This document shows positions 23,901 to 30,668 of a stretch of 64,000 nucleotides of DNA, one piece after another; the stretch's first letter is position 1, and each line of letters starts with the position of its first letter. The DNA lies in the NCBI RefSeq assembly GCF_008630935.1, contig NZ_CP043908.1, positions 1,364,001-1,428,000 of the forward strand. The letters run 5' to 3'. This DNA is from Thermodesulfobacterium sp. TA1 (GTDB lineage Bacteria > Desulfobacterota > Thermodesulfobacteria > Thermodesulfobacteriales > Thermodesulfobacteriaceae). Under the pieces are notes generated by a model. It made no database searches. It was not told the origin of the DNA and saw only the letters and a program-made list of their open reading frames with translations. The translations under genes were made by a program, and so were the position numbers.

Positions 23901-24629
23901 ATCTGTCCCACTCGCACTTACTGTAATTGACCCGCTATTTGTTAAATCTACTATGTTATCTGCATCCACTCCATATGCCCTTGCATAAGATCCCCCACTC
24001 GCACTTACTGTAATTGACCCGCTATTTGTTAAATCTACTATGTTATCTGCATCCACTCCATATGCCCTTGCATAAGATCCCCCACTCGCACTTACTGTAA
24101 TTGACCCGCTATTTGTTAAATCCCCTATGCTTCCTGTATCCACTCCAGCTGCATATACATAAGATCCCCCAACCCCACCTGCTAATACTTGAATGGTACC
24201 ATTCTCAGTTATAGTTAAATTACCAATCGGCCTTACCTGAGATCCTTCTTCAATAGCACCATTTGCAAAAATACCTATGGTTTTATTACCTGCAGTTGAG
24301 TTTGTCTGTGTAACTTCAAGCGTTGCATTAATGGTTAAATCAGAAAATATATTACTTGTATCATTATCTACAAATATCCCAAAAGTATTAGCCCCTGTGT
24401 TATTGATTATGTTAAGATCCTCCTCCAACGTATAGGAACTATTTGACCCATTCAAATAAACTCCTATCTCCTGCCCAACTGTCATAGAACCACTCGCTCC
24501 TAAAATCAAAACAATAAACAACCCCAATACCAACCAATCTAAATACCACTTAAACCTCTTATCACACACCTCCTTCCCCCCTACTCTTTGTCCAAAATTT
24601 TCTTTCCTATTCTTATTCTCTTTGTCCAT
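17913..24629 (-). CDS. Giant repeat-built autotransporter (type Va) adhesin-like protein
   Basis: 2238 aa from the ATG at 24629 (AGGAGG 7 bases upstream; a GTG directly before is less likely). An extended signal peptide covers about residues 1-54 (WLVLGLFIVLILGASGS). The passenger, to about residue 1950, is beta-helix-like with hundreds of short NLTNSGSITVSASG-type strands. The last about 270 residues form the outer-membrane beta-barrel, starting GGMWFKPLYTHVSADDLGFD and ending MMLRYNW with an aromatic last residue. The passenger contains three near-identical 411-440-residue blocks, each with four or five 29-residue units. The barrel exports the passenger to the surface; adhesion or autoaggregation is the usual role, inferred here. 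Two bases downstream of the Spy-like gene: same operon. Confidence 0.93.
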   Translation of the reverse strand: MDKENKNRKENFGQRVGGKEVCDKRFKWYLDWLVLGLFIVLILGASGSMTVGQEIGVYLNGSNSSYTLEEDLNIINNTGANTFGIFVDNDTSNIFSDLTINATLEVTQTNSTAGNKTIGIFANGAIEEGSQVRPIGNLTITENGTIQVLAGGVGGSYVYAAGVDTGSIGDLTNSGSITVSASGGSYARAYGVDADNIVDLTNSGSITVSASGGSYARAYGVDADNIVDLTNSGSITVSASGTDNASAYGVVADNIVDLTNSGSITVSASGGSYARAYGVDADNIVDLTNSGSITVSASGTDNASAYGVYAGSIGNLTNNGTIQVLANGTEVLAGGVVVGNVTNLINEGRIDVFGNVTDSSGQLMLAGVYALNATNFVNSGNINVNGTGGYVNYADNNIPVGVEIESVGNFTNTGNILVSIESINATAVGVKSEDIGYFNNTGNISVFTNSTGGEWSAVVGVMAGLPEEIEGGESGEIGIFINDGNLTVSGYADGGELNAVGVAVFNGTIGEFRNLEGGKIEVYGENNGGSANVIGVMAGGEEDYIGQIGNFTNEGSIIVTAKGVDEVTAFGVSTTEDIGNFTNTGLITVSAISTNGTTEAAGVDTGSIGDLTNSGSITVSASGGSYARAYGVDADNIVDLTNSGSITVSASGGSYARAYGVDADNIVDLTNSGSITVSASGTDNASAYGVVADNIVDLTNSGSITVSASGGSYARAYGVDADNIVDLTNSGSITVSASGTDNASAYGVYAGSIGNLTNNGTIQVLANGTEVLAGGVVVGNVTNLINEGRIDVFGNVTDSSGQLMLAGVYALNATNFVNSGNINVNGTGGYVNYADNNIPVGVEIESVGNFTNTGNILVSIESINATAVGVKSEDIGYFNNTGNISVFTNSTGGEWSAVVGVMAGLPEEIEGGESGEIGIFINDGNLTVSGYADGGELNAVGVAVFNGTIGEFRNLEGGKIEVYGENNGGSANVIGVMAGGEEDYIGQIGNFTNEGSIIVTAKGVDEVTAFGVSTTEDIGNFTNTGLITVSAISTNGTTEAAGVDTGSIGDLTNSGSITVSASGGSYARAYGVDADNIVDLTNSGSITVSASGTDNASAYGVVADNIVDLTNSGSITVSASGGSYARAYGVDADNIVDLTNSGSITVSASGTDNASAYGVYAGSIGNLTNNGTIQVLANGTEVLAGGVVVGNVTNLINEGRIDVFGNVTDSSGQLMLAGVYALNATNFVNSGNINVNGTGGYVNYADNNIPVGVEIESVGNFTNTGNILVSIESINATAVGVKSEDIGYFNNTGNISVFTNSTGGEWSAVVGVMAGLPEEIEGGESGEIGIFINDGNLTVSGYADGGELNAVGVAVFNGTIGEFRNLEGGKIEVYGENNGGSANVIGVMAGGEEGYVGQIGNFTNEGSIIVTAKGVDEVTAFGVSTTEDIGNFTNTGLITVSAISTNGTTEAAGVDTGSIGDLTNSGSIIGSANGTDYAEAYGVVADNIGDLTNSGSITGSANGTNADAYGVYTGSIVNLTNSGSITGSASGTSLVRTYGVYAGSIGNLTNSGSITGSANSEYTAYAYGVYAGYIGKFTSNGSIIVNATATGGNATVYGVYAYDMGNFTNEGTIDVRATATNGTAKAYGLYVDEDTINNFTNNGTIKVIATGKDTEATGVYAVVLTEDLLNESSGTIKVSTIGEQSAKATGLYIEKAQTGSTILNKGIIDISASSSSGTVNSFGIYLKDSEITLINNGTITVSASGNVDKVAGIYIINSTVELSNPGEIVVWGDALSGKKLRTLYVDSGSNVTLKDKFAITFGAPGTGPNTAPIYVESGSSLGLNNATLVVRLWNNSAQYIVVGTPYNLIESNGTVNGNWGELEKGYTNPLIDVAWYDPNITDKDAQIIFKYLALNKPEEALGSVNSMIGGVIVNSIMVDSIFTSLPITSPFILVKGYQPVMLASAGISDVGAGYSLGGVEYRGGMWFKPLYTHVSADDLGFDTNTYGFNIGLGGFLTKNFSLGIYANYLRAEYDYSRRSAKDGDSDIFSLGITGMWIMMKDSYLRYNMYGFSSSNDYNGRTGLNLELKEKASYTMKGVHGEILLGKVYRGKLNVIPEIGIRYTYYNPESFWTKVYDSAGNRVTSWDRYYDPDSKHMWKGVIGVMLASEAKAGAMPVKLYAYGRLEQAFGKNDISAVNYMRSDPTRWKLSREINRTTFIVQLGGEFRLQKNLGLEISGRGDFNGDYTGYSGSMMLRYNW
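20248..24120 (-). repeat. Three tandem ~1.3-kb blocks with nested 87-bp units inside the autotransporter gene
   Basis: Block borders (TCCCCTATGCTTCCTGTATC) recur at 20248, 21481, 22801 and 24121. Blocks are therefore 1233, 1320 and 1320 bases; the 87-base difference is exactly one 29-codon unit. Each block starts (in coding direction) with five, five or four 29-residue units alternating GGSYARAYGVDADNIVDLTN and GTDNASAYGV versions, followed by about 295 residues of non-tandem strands. Blocks 1 and 2 look nearly identical at the DNA level; block 3 has a few changes (for example EGYVGQIG for EDYIGQIG). A diverged fourth start follows. Confidence 0.95.
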
Positions 24630-24633
24630 CACT

Positions 24634-25107
24634 TTACCTCCTTCCTATTCTAATCTCCCTCCACTTCTTCCTCTGCTCCTCGTTTAACACCCCGTCTATC
24701 TTCTTCCCTGTCTCAAGCTCCTCTGCTATCAGCTCCCCACGAAGACAATGTATCTCCTTGACAAGCTTCTTTATTTCTTTGATGTCCCAATCACTGTTTA
24801 ACATCTCCTTAAACCTTGCCTCCTTCTCCCTAATCTTGCTTGACAACTCTTGCTCCTTTTTAAAAAATCCCTGCAAATACTTCTCTATCTCCTTAACCTG
24901 CTTCTCATTAAGCTTAAGCTCCTCCTTAAAATCAAGAATAGTCTTTCTTGCTTGAGGAACACCTCCCTTAACCACCTCCTGAGAATACGCATAAACAACC
25001 AGACTTAATGCTAAAACAAAAGCTAAAACAATGTTCCTAATAGTTGAAATAGTTGATATAAATGATGAAATCTTGAAATAAAAGTCAAATTTCAAAAATC
25101 CTATCAC
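24634..25107 (-). CDS. Spy/CpxP-like periplasmic protein (LTXXQ-type)
   Basis: 157 aa, GTG start. The first 46 residues are the same signal-peptide cassette as the 1024-aa protein. The mature part is all-helical with LKLNEKQVKEIEKYLQGFF near its start and VLNEEQRKKWREI near its end, the two LTxxQ-type motifs of the Spy/CpxP/heavy-metal-resistance family. Such proteins are periplasmic chaperones or stress sensors. Standing directly before a giant autotransporter, it may protect the unfolded passenger in the periplasm; that role is an inference. Confidence 0.8.
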   Translation of the reverse strand: MIGFLKFDFYFKISSFISTISTIRNIVLAFVLALSLVVYAYSQEVVKGGVPQARKTILDFKEELKLNEKQVKEIEKYLQGFFKKEQELSSKIREKEARFKEMLNSDWDIKEIKKLVKEIHCLRGELIAEELETGKKIDGVLNEEQRKKWREIRIGRR

Positions 25108-25144
25108 TTTATAACCAATCCTAATTCTATATAATTAAAAGTAT

Positions 25145-25173
25145 AATATAATTAACTCTTAGAATTTTGTCAA
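25145..25173 (-). promoter_or_regulatory. Promoter of the Spy-like/autotransporter operon
   Basis: TTGACA (plus-strand TGTCAA at 25168-25173), 17-base spacer, TATATT (25145-25150). One 17-bp unit (25131-25147) overlaps the -10, compared with four in the sister cassette. Confidence 0.7.
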
Positions 25174-25258
25174 CCAAAATTTTAAGCTTTTTTTGGGAAA
25201 TTAAAGAAATTATATGATATTATATTTAATTTTTCTTTATTTTTTTTAATTTTCCTAT

Positions 25259-25443
25259 TGCATCCCATTTGTTAAGACATTTTTTTATACCCTAAAGTTG
25301 TTGAGATAAAGACTATTGCTAATTTCTCTCTGCCGTCCATTTCCTCTGTTTCATCTCACACCTCCTGTCTTAATATTTTATCCCTGCCTAACAAGAGAGT
25401 TTAACCTCTACAACTTTGGTGTGTCCAGTCCCTATGGGGTTCA
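25259..25443 (-). mobile_element. IS3-derived miniature element, copy 2
   Basis: Same 185-base element as at 17218-17402, with the same inverted ends (TGCATCCC... and, on the minus strand, TGAACCCC...). It was carried along in the cassette duplication rather than inserted twice, since the flanks match too. Confidence 0.7.
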
Positions 25444-25495
25444 GTATAAGGTTATTCAACAGCTTCATAAGCTCTCTGTAGTTACTATTTTGAAA

Positions 25496-26100
25496 GGTGA
25501 TTCCTCATTTTATTCCACCTAAACATAAATACACCATTTCATCTAAGTTATCTCTACTATTATACCTGAATTCAAGTTCTTTCAAGTAATACACAAAATT
25601 CTCCCTGCTTACTCCATGAAACTTAAGAAGTCTCTCTTTGGCATAACTCCAAAATCCTTCTATCCCATTTATATATACCTTCCCATTTGCAGACCTTATA
25701 CTCTTGTCTACTCTCTCGTGTCTAAAACCATACATCACAAGTCCGTCATAGCTCCTAAATTTGTCTGTGTAAATTAAACTCCCCCTCTTTACCTTCTTTA
25801 TCGTCTCCTTTAACAGAGCCTCACAAGATACATCCTTAACTACTTCTACTTTTACTTTTCCTTGCCTTTCAAGAATTCCAAATACTGGTATCTTACCTTC
25901 TGCTCCCATCCCTCTCTTCTTCCCTCCAAATTTTGTTTCCACAAAAGGGACAACAAGTAAAGGTTTTAAGCACACCTTTAGCTCTTAAGAATTCTTCTGC
26001 CTTTTCTTCAGAGGATGCTATTTCTACGAGCTCTGCTAAGTTCATAGTTCCCACCTCCCGAATAAATTATAACAGAGGTGGAATATTTTGAGCAATCACC
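25496..26100 (-). mobile_element. IS1595-family (ISXO2-like) element, internally deleted
   Basis: Inverted ends: GGTGATTCCTCATTTTATTC at 25496 and, on the minus strand from 26100, GGTGATTGCTCAAAATATTC, both followed by CACCT. Between them is a shortened transposase gene. About 605 bases in all, against roughly 1 kb for intact relatives. No flanking target duplication is visible. Confidence 0.85.
25505..26045 (-). pseudogene. IS1595-family transposase, deleted and frameshifted
   Basis: The N-terminus is read from an ATG at 26045: MNLAELVEIASSEEKAEEFL, then RAKGVLKTFTCCPFCG, the zinc-ribbon start of ISXO2-type transposases. The frame then shifts near 25960 and resumes at VETKFGGKKRGMGAEGKIPV, the first DDE block, and continues to the C-terminus (YTDKFRSYDGL, VYINGIEGFWSYAKERL, NSRD). 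About 100 residues between the zinc ribbon and the DDE block are missing. Not functional. Confidence 0.8.
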
Positions 26101-26104
26101 AAAG

Positions 26105-26215
26105 ATAAATAGTTTAACGCTGTTTGTATTTTTACAAAAATAGGGTATATTTAAAGAAATTGCTTGGGGGTGGAGTAACCCTTCCTCAGGCTTAAAAATA
26201 CAAAAAGGAGGTTGA
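26105..26215 (+). promoter_or_regulatory. rpsO leader, possible S15 autoregulatory region
   Basis: About 110 bases between the IS1595 end and rpsO. It contains a TTTGTA-ATTTTT-type hairpin with ACAAA near 26130 and a GGGT...ACCC pairing (26170-26185). S15 is known to repress its own mRNA through varied leader structures; here only hairpin potential is seen. No convincing -35/-10 pair was found. Confidence 0.3.
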
Positions 26216-26219
26216 GTTT

Positions 26220-26489
26220 ATGCCTTTAGACCCAGAGTTAAAACAAGAGATTATCCAAACTTTTCAGCGTCACCCAAATGACACAGGGTCGCCTGAAGTC
26301 CAGATTGCTTTGTTAACTGCAAGGATAAAGCAACTAGAAGAGCACCTCAAAATCCATCGCAAGGATTTTCATTCAAGAAGGGGTCTTATGAAATTAATCG
26401 GTCAGAGAAGGGCCCTTTTAAATTACCTCAAAAGAACCGATTTCAACAGATATCAGGCTTTGCTTCAAAAAATAGGGCTTAAAAAGTAG
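26220..26489 (+). CDS. rpsO: 30S ribosomal protein S15
   Basis: 89 aa, standard length. Contains the family signature [19 protein letters not shown], then [18 protein letters not shown] and [13 protein letters not shown], ending [10 protein letters not shown]. Binds 16S rRNA at the central-domain three-way junction early in 30S assembly. Good ribosome site (AAGGAGGTTGA). Isolated plus-strand gene convergent to rpoC; pnp, often next to rpsO, is absent here. Confidence 0.98.
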   Translation: MPLDPELKQEIIQTFQRHPNDTGSPEVQIALLTARIKQLEEHLKIHRKDFHSRRGLMKLIGQRRALLNYLKRTDFNRYQALLQKIGLKK

Positions 26490-26518
26490 TTCTTTAAGAA
26501 TATTTTAAACCTTTACAA

Positions 26519-26551
26519 ATAAAAAGGGGCGGATTTAACCCGCCCCTTTTT
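26519..26551. terminator. Bidirectional terminator between rpsO and rpoC
   Basis: AAAAAGGGGCGG-ATTTAAC-CCGCCCCTTTTT: seven GC pairs flanked by five A and five T, so it can end rpsO (plus) and the rpoBC operon (minus). Confidence 0.9.
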
Positions 26552-26583
26552 ATTATGTCTTTTTATTTTTTTCTCTTTTCTCT

Positions 26584-29500
26584 TTACACCCAACCTTTTT
26601 GTTCATAAACAATTCTTCCTGTACCAGCAGGGATCAACCTTCCGATGATTACGTTTTCTTTTAATCCTTTTAGATAATCTACTTTACCTGCGATAGAAGC
26701 TTCAGTAAGCACCCTGGTGGTTTCTTGGAAAGAAGCTGCAGACAACCAGGAATCAGTAAGCAAGGCAACCTTGGTAATACCAAGGATAACAGGTTCAGCT
26801 ACAGCTGGTTTTCCTCCAGAAGCTATTATTTTTTCGTTTTCTTCCTCGAACTTGACTTTATCTACATACTCACCAATCATGAAATTGGTATCTCCTGGGT
26901 CTTTTATCTTAACTTTTTTAAGCATCTGTTTTACGATAACTTCAAAGTGTTTGTCGTTTATCTTAACGCCTTGAAGCCTATAAACCTCTTGGATCTCTTC
27001 AACCAAAAATCGAGCGACCCCTTTAACTCCTTTTACTTTTAAAATATCATGAGGATTAGGAGAACCCTCTATCAAAGGATCTCCAGCCTTTACCACATCT
27101 CCTTCTCTTACCAAAATATGTTTACCCTTAGAAATATAATACTCCAAGGGGTCTCCTACCTCAGGCTGGATAACCACCTTCTTTTTACCCCTTGCTTCTT
27201 TTTCAAAAACTACCGTTCCGTCAATTTCAGTAATGGTGGCATATTCTTTAGGTTTTCGTGCTTCAAAAAGGTCAGTAACCTTAGGAAGACCACCGGTGAT
27301 GTCTTTAGCTTTAAGGGTCTCTCTTGGTATCCTAGCTATAATATCTCCTGCTTTTACAAAATCTCCTTCCTGAACACTAATAATCGCCCCTACCGGAAGT
27401 TCGTATCTTGCCTTACCTCTTCCGTCTGGAAGGTCTATCGTCCGTCCTTTATCGTCTTTAAGAGATATTCTTGGTCTATAGTCAGTAAGTTTGTAATCTC
27501 TGACTATAATACTTGCCCTACCGGTAGTTACGTCAATCTTTTCATCTACGGTTACACCATCTATGATGTCCCCAAACTTAACCCTTCCAGAAACCTCAGC
27601 AATGATAGGTGTAGTATAAGGGTCCCATTCTACCAAAAGGTCTCCTGGTCTTACCTCTTGACCTTCTTCTACCTTTATCTTAGCACCATAAGTAACAGGA
27701 TATTTTTCTAAAATCCTTCCATCCGGGGTAACGATAGCTACTTCTCCTTGTCTGTTCAAAGCAACTAAATTACCATCTTCTCTTCTTACTAACCTTAGAT
27801 TAAGGAACTTGACCAAACCTCTTGACTGAGCCCTATGTTCGCTTTGCTCTAAGGCCTTGCCTACAGCACCTCCAATATGGAAGGTTCTCATCGTAAGCTG
27901 AGTTCCAGGTTCTCCAATAGATTGTGCTGCTATAATCCCTACTGCCTCTCCTATCTCTACCAACTTTCCGGTAGCAAGGTCTCTTCCATAACATTTTCTA
28001 CAAACTCCATGCTTTGCCTCACAAGTAAGTACAGACCTTATCATAACCTTTTCTATACCTGCTTCTTTAAGCTTTTTAACCCCTTCTTCGTCGATTTCCT
28101 GATCAGCCTCGATTAATATCTCTCCAGTAACAGGATCTAAGATGTCTTCCAGAGCTACCCTTCCTAAAACTCTGTCCCAAACAGGCTCGATTATTTCTCC
28201 TGCTTCAATAAGATGCCCTACCTCTATACCGTCTATCGTTCCACAATCCTCTTCAGTCACTATACAATCTTGAGCAACGTCAACTAACTTTCTTGTAAGA
28301 TATCCTGCATTAGCAGTTTTTAAAGCTGTATCTGCAAGCCCTTTACGGGCTCCGTGGGTAGAAACAAAGTATTCCAAAACAGAGAGTCCCTCCCTAAAAT
28401 TACTCTTAATCGGGGTTTCGATAATCTCGCCAGAAGGTTTGGCCATCAAACCTCTCATACCTGCAAGCTGCCTTATCTGATCCTTAGAACCACGAGCGCC
28501 AGAAAAAGCCATGATATAAACAGGGTTAAAACTAGGACCTATTATTTTTTCTCCGTTAGGCCCTATGTATTCTTTGGTTTCCATTTCTTTAATCATCTCT
28601 TCAGTAACACGCTCTGTAGCGCTAGACCAAATGTCTATAGCCTTGTTATAACGCTCGCTCTCGGTTATCAAACCTTCTCTATACTGTTCCCAAATCTCAG
28701 CGATCTTTTTGTCGGCTTCAGCTAAAATCTCTGCCTTTTTCTTAGGGATGGTAAGGTAATCAACTGAGATAGAAAGAGCTGCTTCAGTAGCTTTCATAAA
28801 ACCTAAGTCTTTCAACTTGTCTGCAAAGATAACCGTTTTTTTAATACCTGCTCTACGATAGGAAATATCTATCAACTTCTGAAGCTCTTTTTTGGTTAAA
28901 GGTTTGTTATACTCCTCAAAAGGAATTTCCTCAGGAACGATCGTAGAAAACAATATCCTCCCCACCGTGGTATCTATAAGTTTGCCGTCAATTTTTACTT
29001 TTATTTTTGCTTGAAGATGAAGTGCACCAGTTTGATAAGCAAGGATAACCTCGTCCTTATCTCTAAAGACTTTACCCTCTCCTTTAACAAAAGGACGTTC
29101 TAAAGTCATGTAATAAATACCTAAAACCATGTCTTGGGTAGGATAAACTACAGGAATACCGTTTGCAGGAAGAAGTATATTATTAGTAGACAAAATAAGT
29201 ACCCTATTTTCTATCTGTGCCTCTACTGACAATGGCACATGCACCGCCATCTGGTCTCCGTCAAAGTCTGCGTTATAAGCTACACAAACTAAAGGATGTA
29301 ATTGTAGTGCTTTGGTATCTATCAATACAGGTTCAAAAGCCTGAATACCTAACCTATGCAAAGTAGGTGCACGGTTCAACATCACAGGATATTCCTTGAC
29401 TATCTCATCAAGGGCATCCCAAACTGCAGGATGTTCCTCTTCTACCAATCTTTTTGCGGTCTTAATATTAGTAGCATAACCGTGCTTTTCTAACCATCCA

Positions 29501-30645
29501 TATATATAAGGTTTAAAAAGTTCTAAAGCCATTTTCTTGGGCAAACCACACTGATACATTCTCAATTCAGGACCAGCCGTGATAACAGACCTACCTGAAA
29601 AATCTACTCTTTTACCAAGAAGGTTCTGCCTAAACCTACCCTGTTTGCCTTTAAGAATGTCAGAAAGGCTTTTAAGTGGTCTTCTGTTAGGACCCATTAC
29701 AGGACGTCCTCTTCTTCCGTTATCAAAAAGGGCATCCACAGCCTCTTGTAACATTCTTTTTTCGTTTTTCAAAATAATTTCAGGTGCATCAAGGTCTATT
29801 AGTTTTTTTAATCTTACATTACGGTTTATCACCCTTCTGTAAAGGTCGTTTAAATCTGAAGTAGCAAACCTTCCTCCTTCTAAAGGAACTAAAGGCCTTA
29901 ACTCAGGGGGGATAACTGGAATTACTTTTAAAATCATCCATTCTGGCTTGTTGCCAGACTGCTTAAACGCTCTAGCTATTTGAAGCCTCTTGCTTAATTT
30001 CTTTTTACGTGCCTCACTATGGGTGGTTTGTAATTCAATCTGAATATCTTGAATAAGTTTATCAAGGTCTAAATTTCTTAAAAGTTCATAAATAGCAGAA
30101 GCCCCAGTATCAGCTACTATCTGGTCACCATACATCTCTTTTAACGTATAATATTTATCTTCGGTTAAAATGGTTCCAACAGGAAACTCTTCGAGCTGGC
30201 TCTCGATAACTATGTAGCGTTCTAAATAAAGGATGGACTCAACCTCTTTAAGGGTCATATTAAGCAAAATACCGATTTTAGAGGGAATACTCCTCAAATA
30301 CCAAATATGAGCAACAGGAGCTGCAAGCTCAATATGCCCCATCCTTTCTCTTCTAACTTTACTTTGAATAACCTCAACTCCGCATTTCTCACAGATAACC
30401 CCTCTGTGTTTCATTCCTCTATATTTTCCGCAAATACATTCATAATCCCTTACTGGACCAAAAATTTTTGCACAAAACAGACCATCTTTTTCAGGCCTTA
30501 AAGTCCTGTAATTTATTGTCTCTGGTTTTTTTACCTCTCCATAGCTCCACTCCCTTATTTTTTCTGGAGAAGCTATACCTATCTTTAAAGCTTTTATTTT
30601 CATAACATCCTTAGGTTTTTCTAAAATAGAAAGGAGCTCCTTCAT
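26584..30645 (-). CDS. rpoC: RNA polymerase beta-prime subunit
   Basis: 1353 aa. N-terminal zinc site [19 protein letters not shown] (near residue 70), the catalytic Mg loop [12 protein letters not shown], the bridge-helix/trigger-loop part ([20 protein letters not shown]), and the second zinc site [19 protein letters not shown], followed by [17 protein letters not shown]. Full length, C-terminus [14 protein letters not shown]. Lies 23 bases after rpoB in the same operon; ends at the shared terminator. Confidence 0.99.
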   Translation of the reverse strand: MKELLSILEKPKDVMKIKALKIGIASPEKIREWSYGEVKKPETINYRTLRPEKDGLFCAKIFGPVRDYECICGKYRGMKHRGVICEKCGVEVIQSKVRRERMGHIELAAPVAHIWYLRSIPSKIGILLNMTLKEVESILYLERYIVIESQLEEFPVGTILTEDKYYTLKEMYGDQIVADTGASAIYELLRNLDLDKLIQDIQIELQTTHSEARKKKLSKRLQIARAFKQSGNKPEWMILKVIPVIPPELRPLVPLEGGRFATSDLNDLYRRVINRNVRLKKLIDLDAPEIILKNEKRMLQEAVDALFDNGRRGRPVMGPNRRPLKSLSDILKGKQGRFRQNLLGKRVDFSGRSVITAGPELRMYQCGLPKKMALELFKPYIYGWLEKHGYATNIKTAKRLVEEEHPAVWDALDEIVKEYPVMLNRAPTLHRLGIQAFEPVLIDTKALQLHPLVCVAYNADFDGDQMAVHVPLSVEAQIENRVLILSTNNILLPANGIPVVYPTQDMVLGIYYMTLERPFVKGEGKVFRDKDEVILAYQTGALHLQAKIKVKIDGKLIDTTVGRILFSTIVPEEIPFEEYNKPLTKKELQKLIDISYRRAGIKKTVIFADKLKDLGFMKATEAALSISVDYLTIPKKKAEILAEADKKIAEIWEQYREGLITESERYNKAIDIWSSATERVTEEMIKEMETKEYIGPNGEKIIGPSFNPVYIMAFSGARGSKDQIRQLAGMRGLMAKPSGEIIETPIKSNFREGLSVLEYFVSTHGARKGLADTALKTANAGYLTRKLVDVAQDCIVTEEDCGTIDGIEVGHLIEAGEIIEPVWDRVLGRVALEDILDPVTGEILIEADQEIDEEGVKKLKEAGIEKVMIRSVLTCEAKHGVCRKCYGRDLATGKLVEIGEAVGIIAAQSIGEPGTQLTMRTFHIGGAVGKALEQSEHRAQSRGLVKFLNLRLVRREDGNLVALNRQGEVAIVTPDGRILEKYPVTYGAKIKVEEGQEVRPGDLLVEWDPYTTPIIAEVSGRVKFGDIIDGVTVDEKIDVTTGRASIIVRDYKLTDYRPRISLKDDKGRTIDLPDGRGKARYELPVGAIISVQEGDFVKAGDIIARIPRETLKAKDITGGLPKVTDLFEARKPKEYATITEIDGTVVFEKEARGKKKVVIQPEVGDPLEYYISKGKHILVREGDVVKAGDPLIEGSPNPHDILKVKGVKGVARFLVEEIQEVYRLQGVKINDKHFEVIVKQMLKKVKIKDPGDTNFMIGEYVDKVKFEEENEKIIASGGKPAVAEPVILGITKVALLTDSWLSAASFQETTRVLTEASIAGKVDYLKGLKENVIIGRLIPAGTGRIVYEQKGWV

Positions 30646-30668
30646 TATTTAAACACCCCCTTTGGTTT

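Larger units (their letters stand above)
24965..25495 (-). repeat. Duplicated promoter + signal-peptide cassette, copy 2
   Basis: 531 bases matching 16874-17456 apart from three fewer 17-bp units and isolated changes. It ends exactly where the IS1595-type element begins at 25496. The two copies are direct repeats about 8.1 kb apart, so recombination between them would delete the autotransporter and Spy-like gene and leave one cassette. Confidence 0.9.

Noticed and set aside
21100-24120. Regular 87-bp repeats resembling a CRISPR array
   Set aside because: Units are a multiple of three, contiguous, without unique spacers, and lie in frame in the autotransporter passenger.
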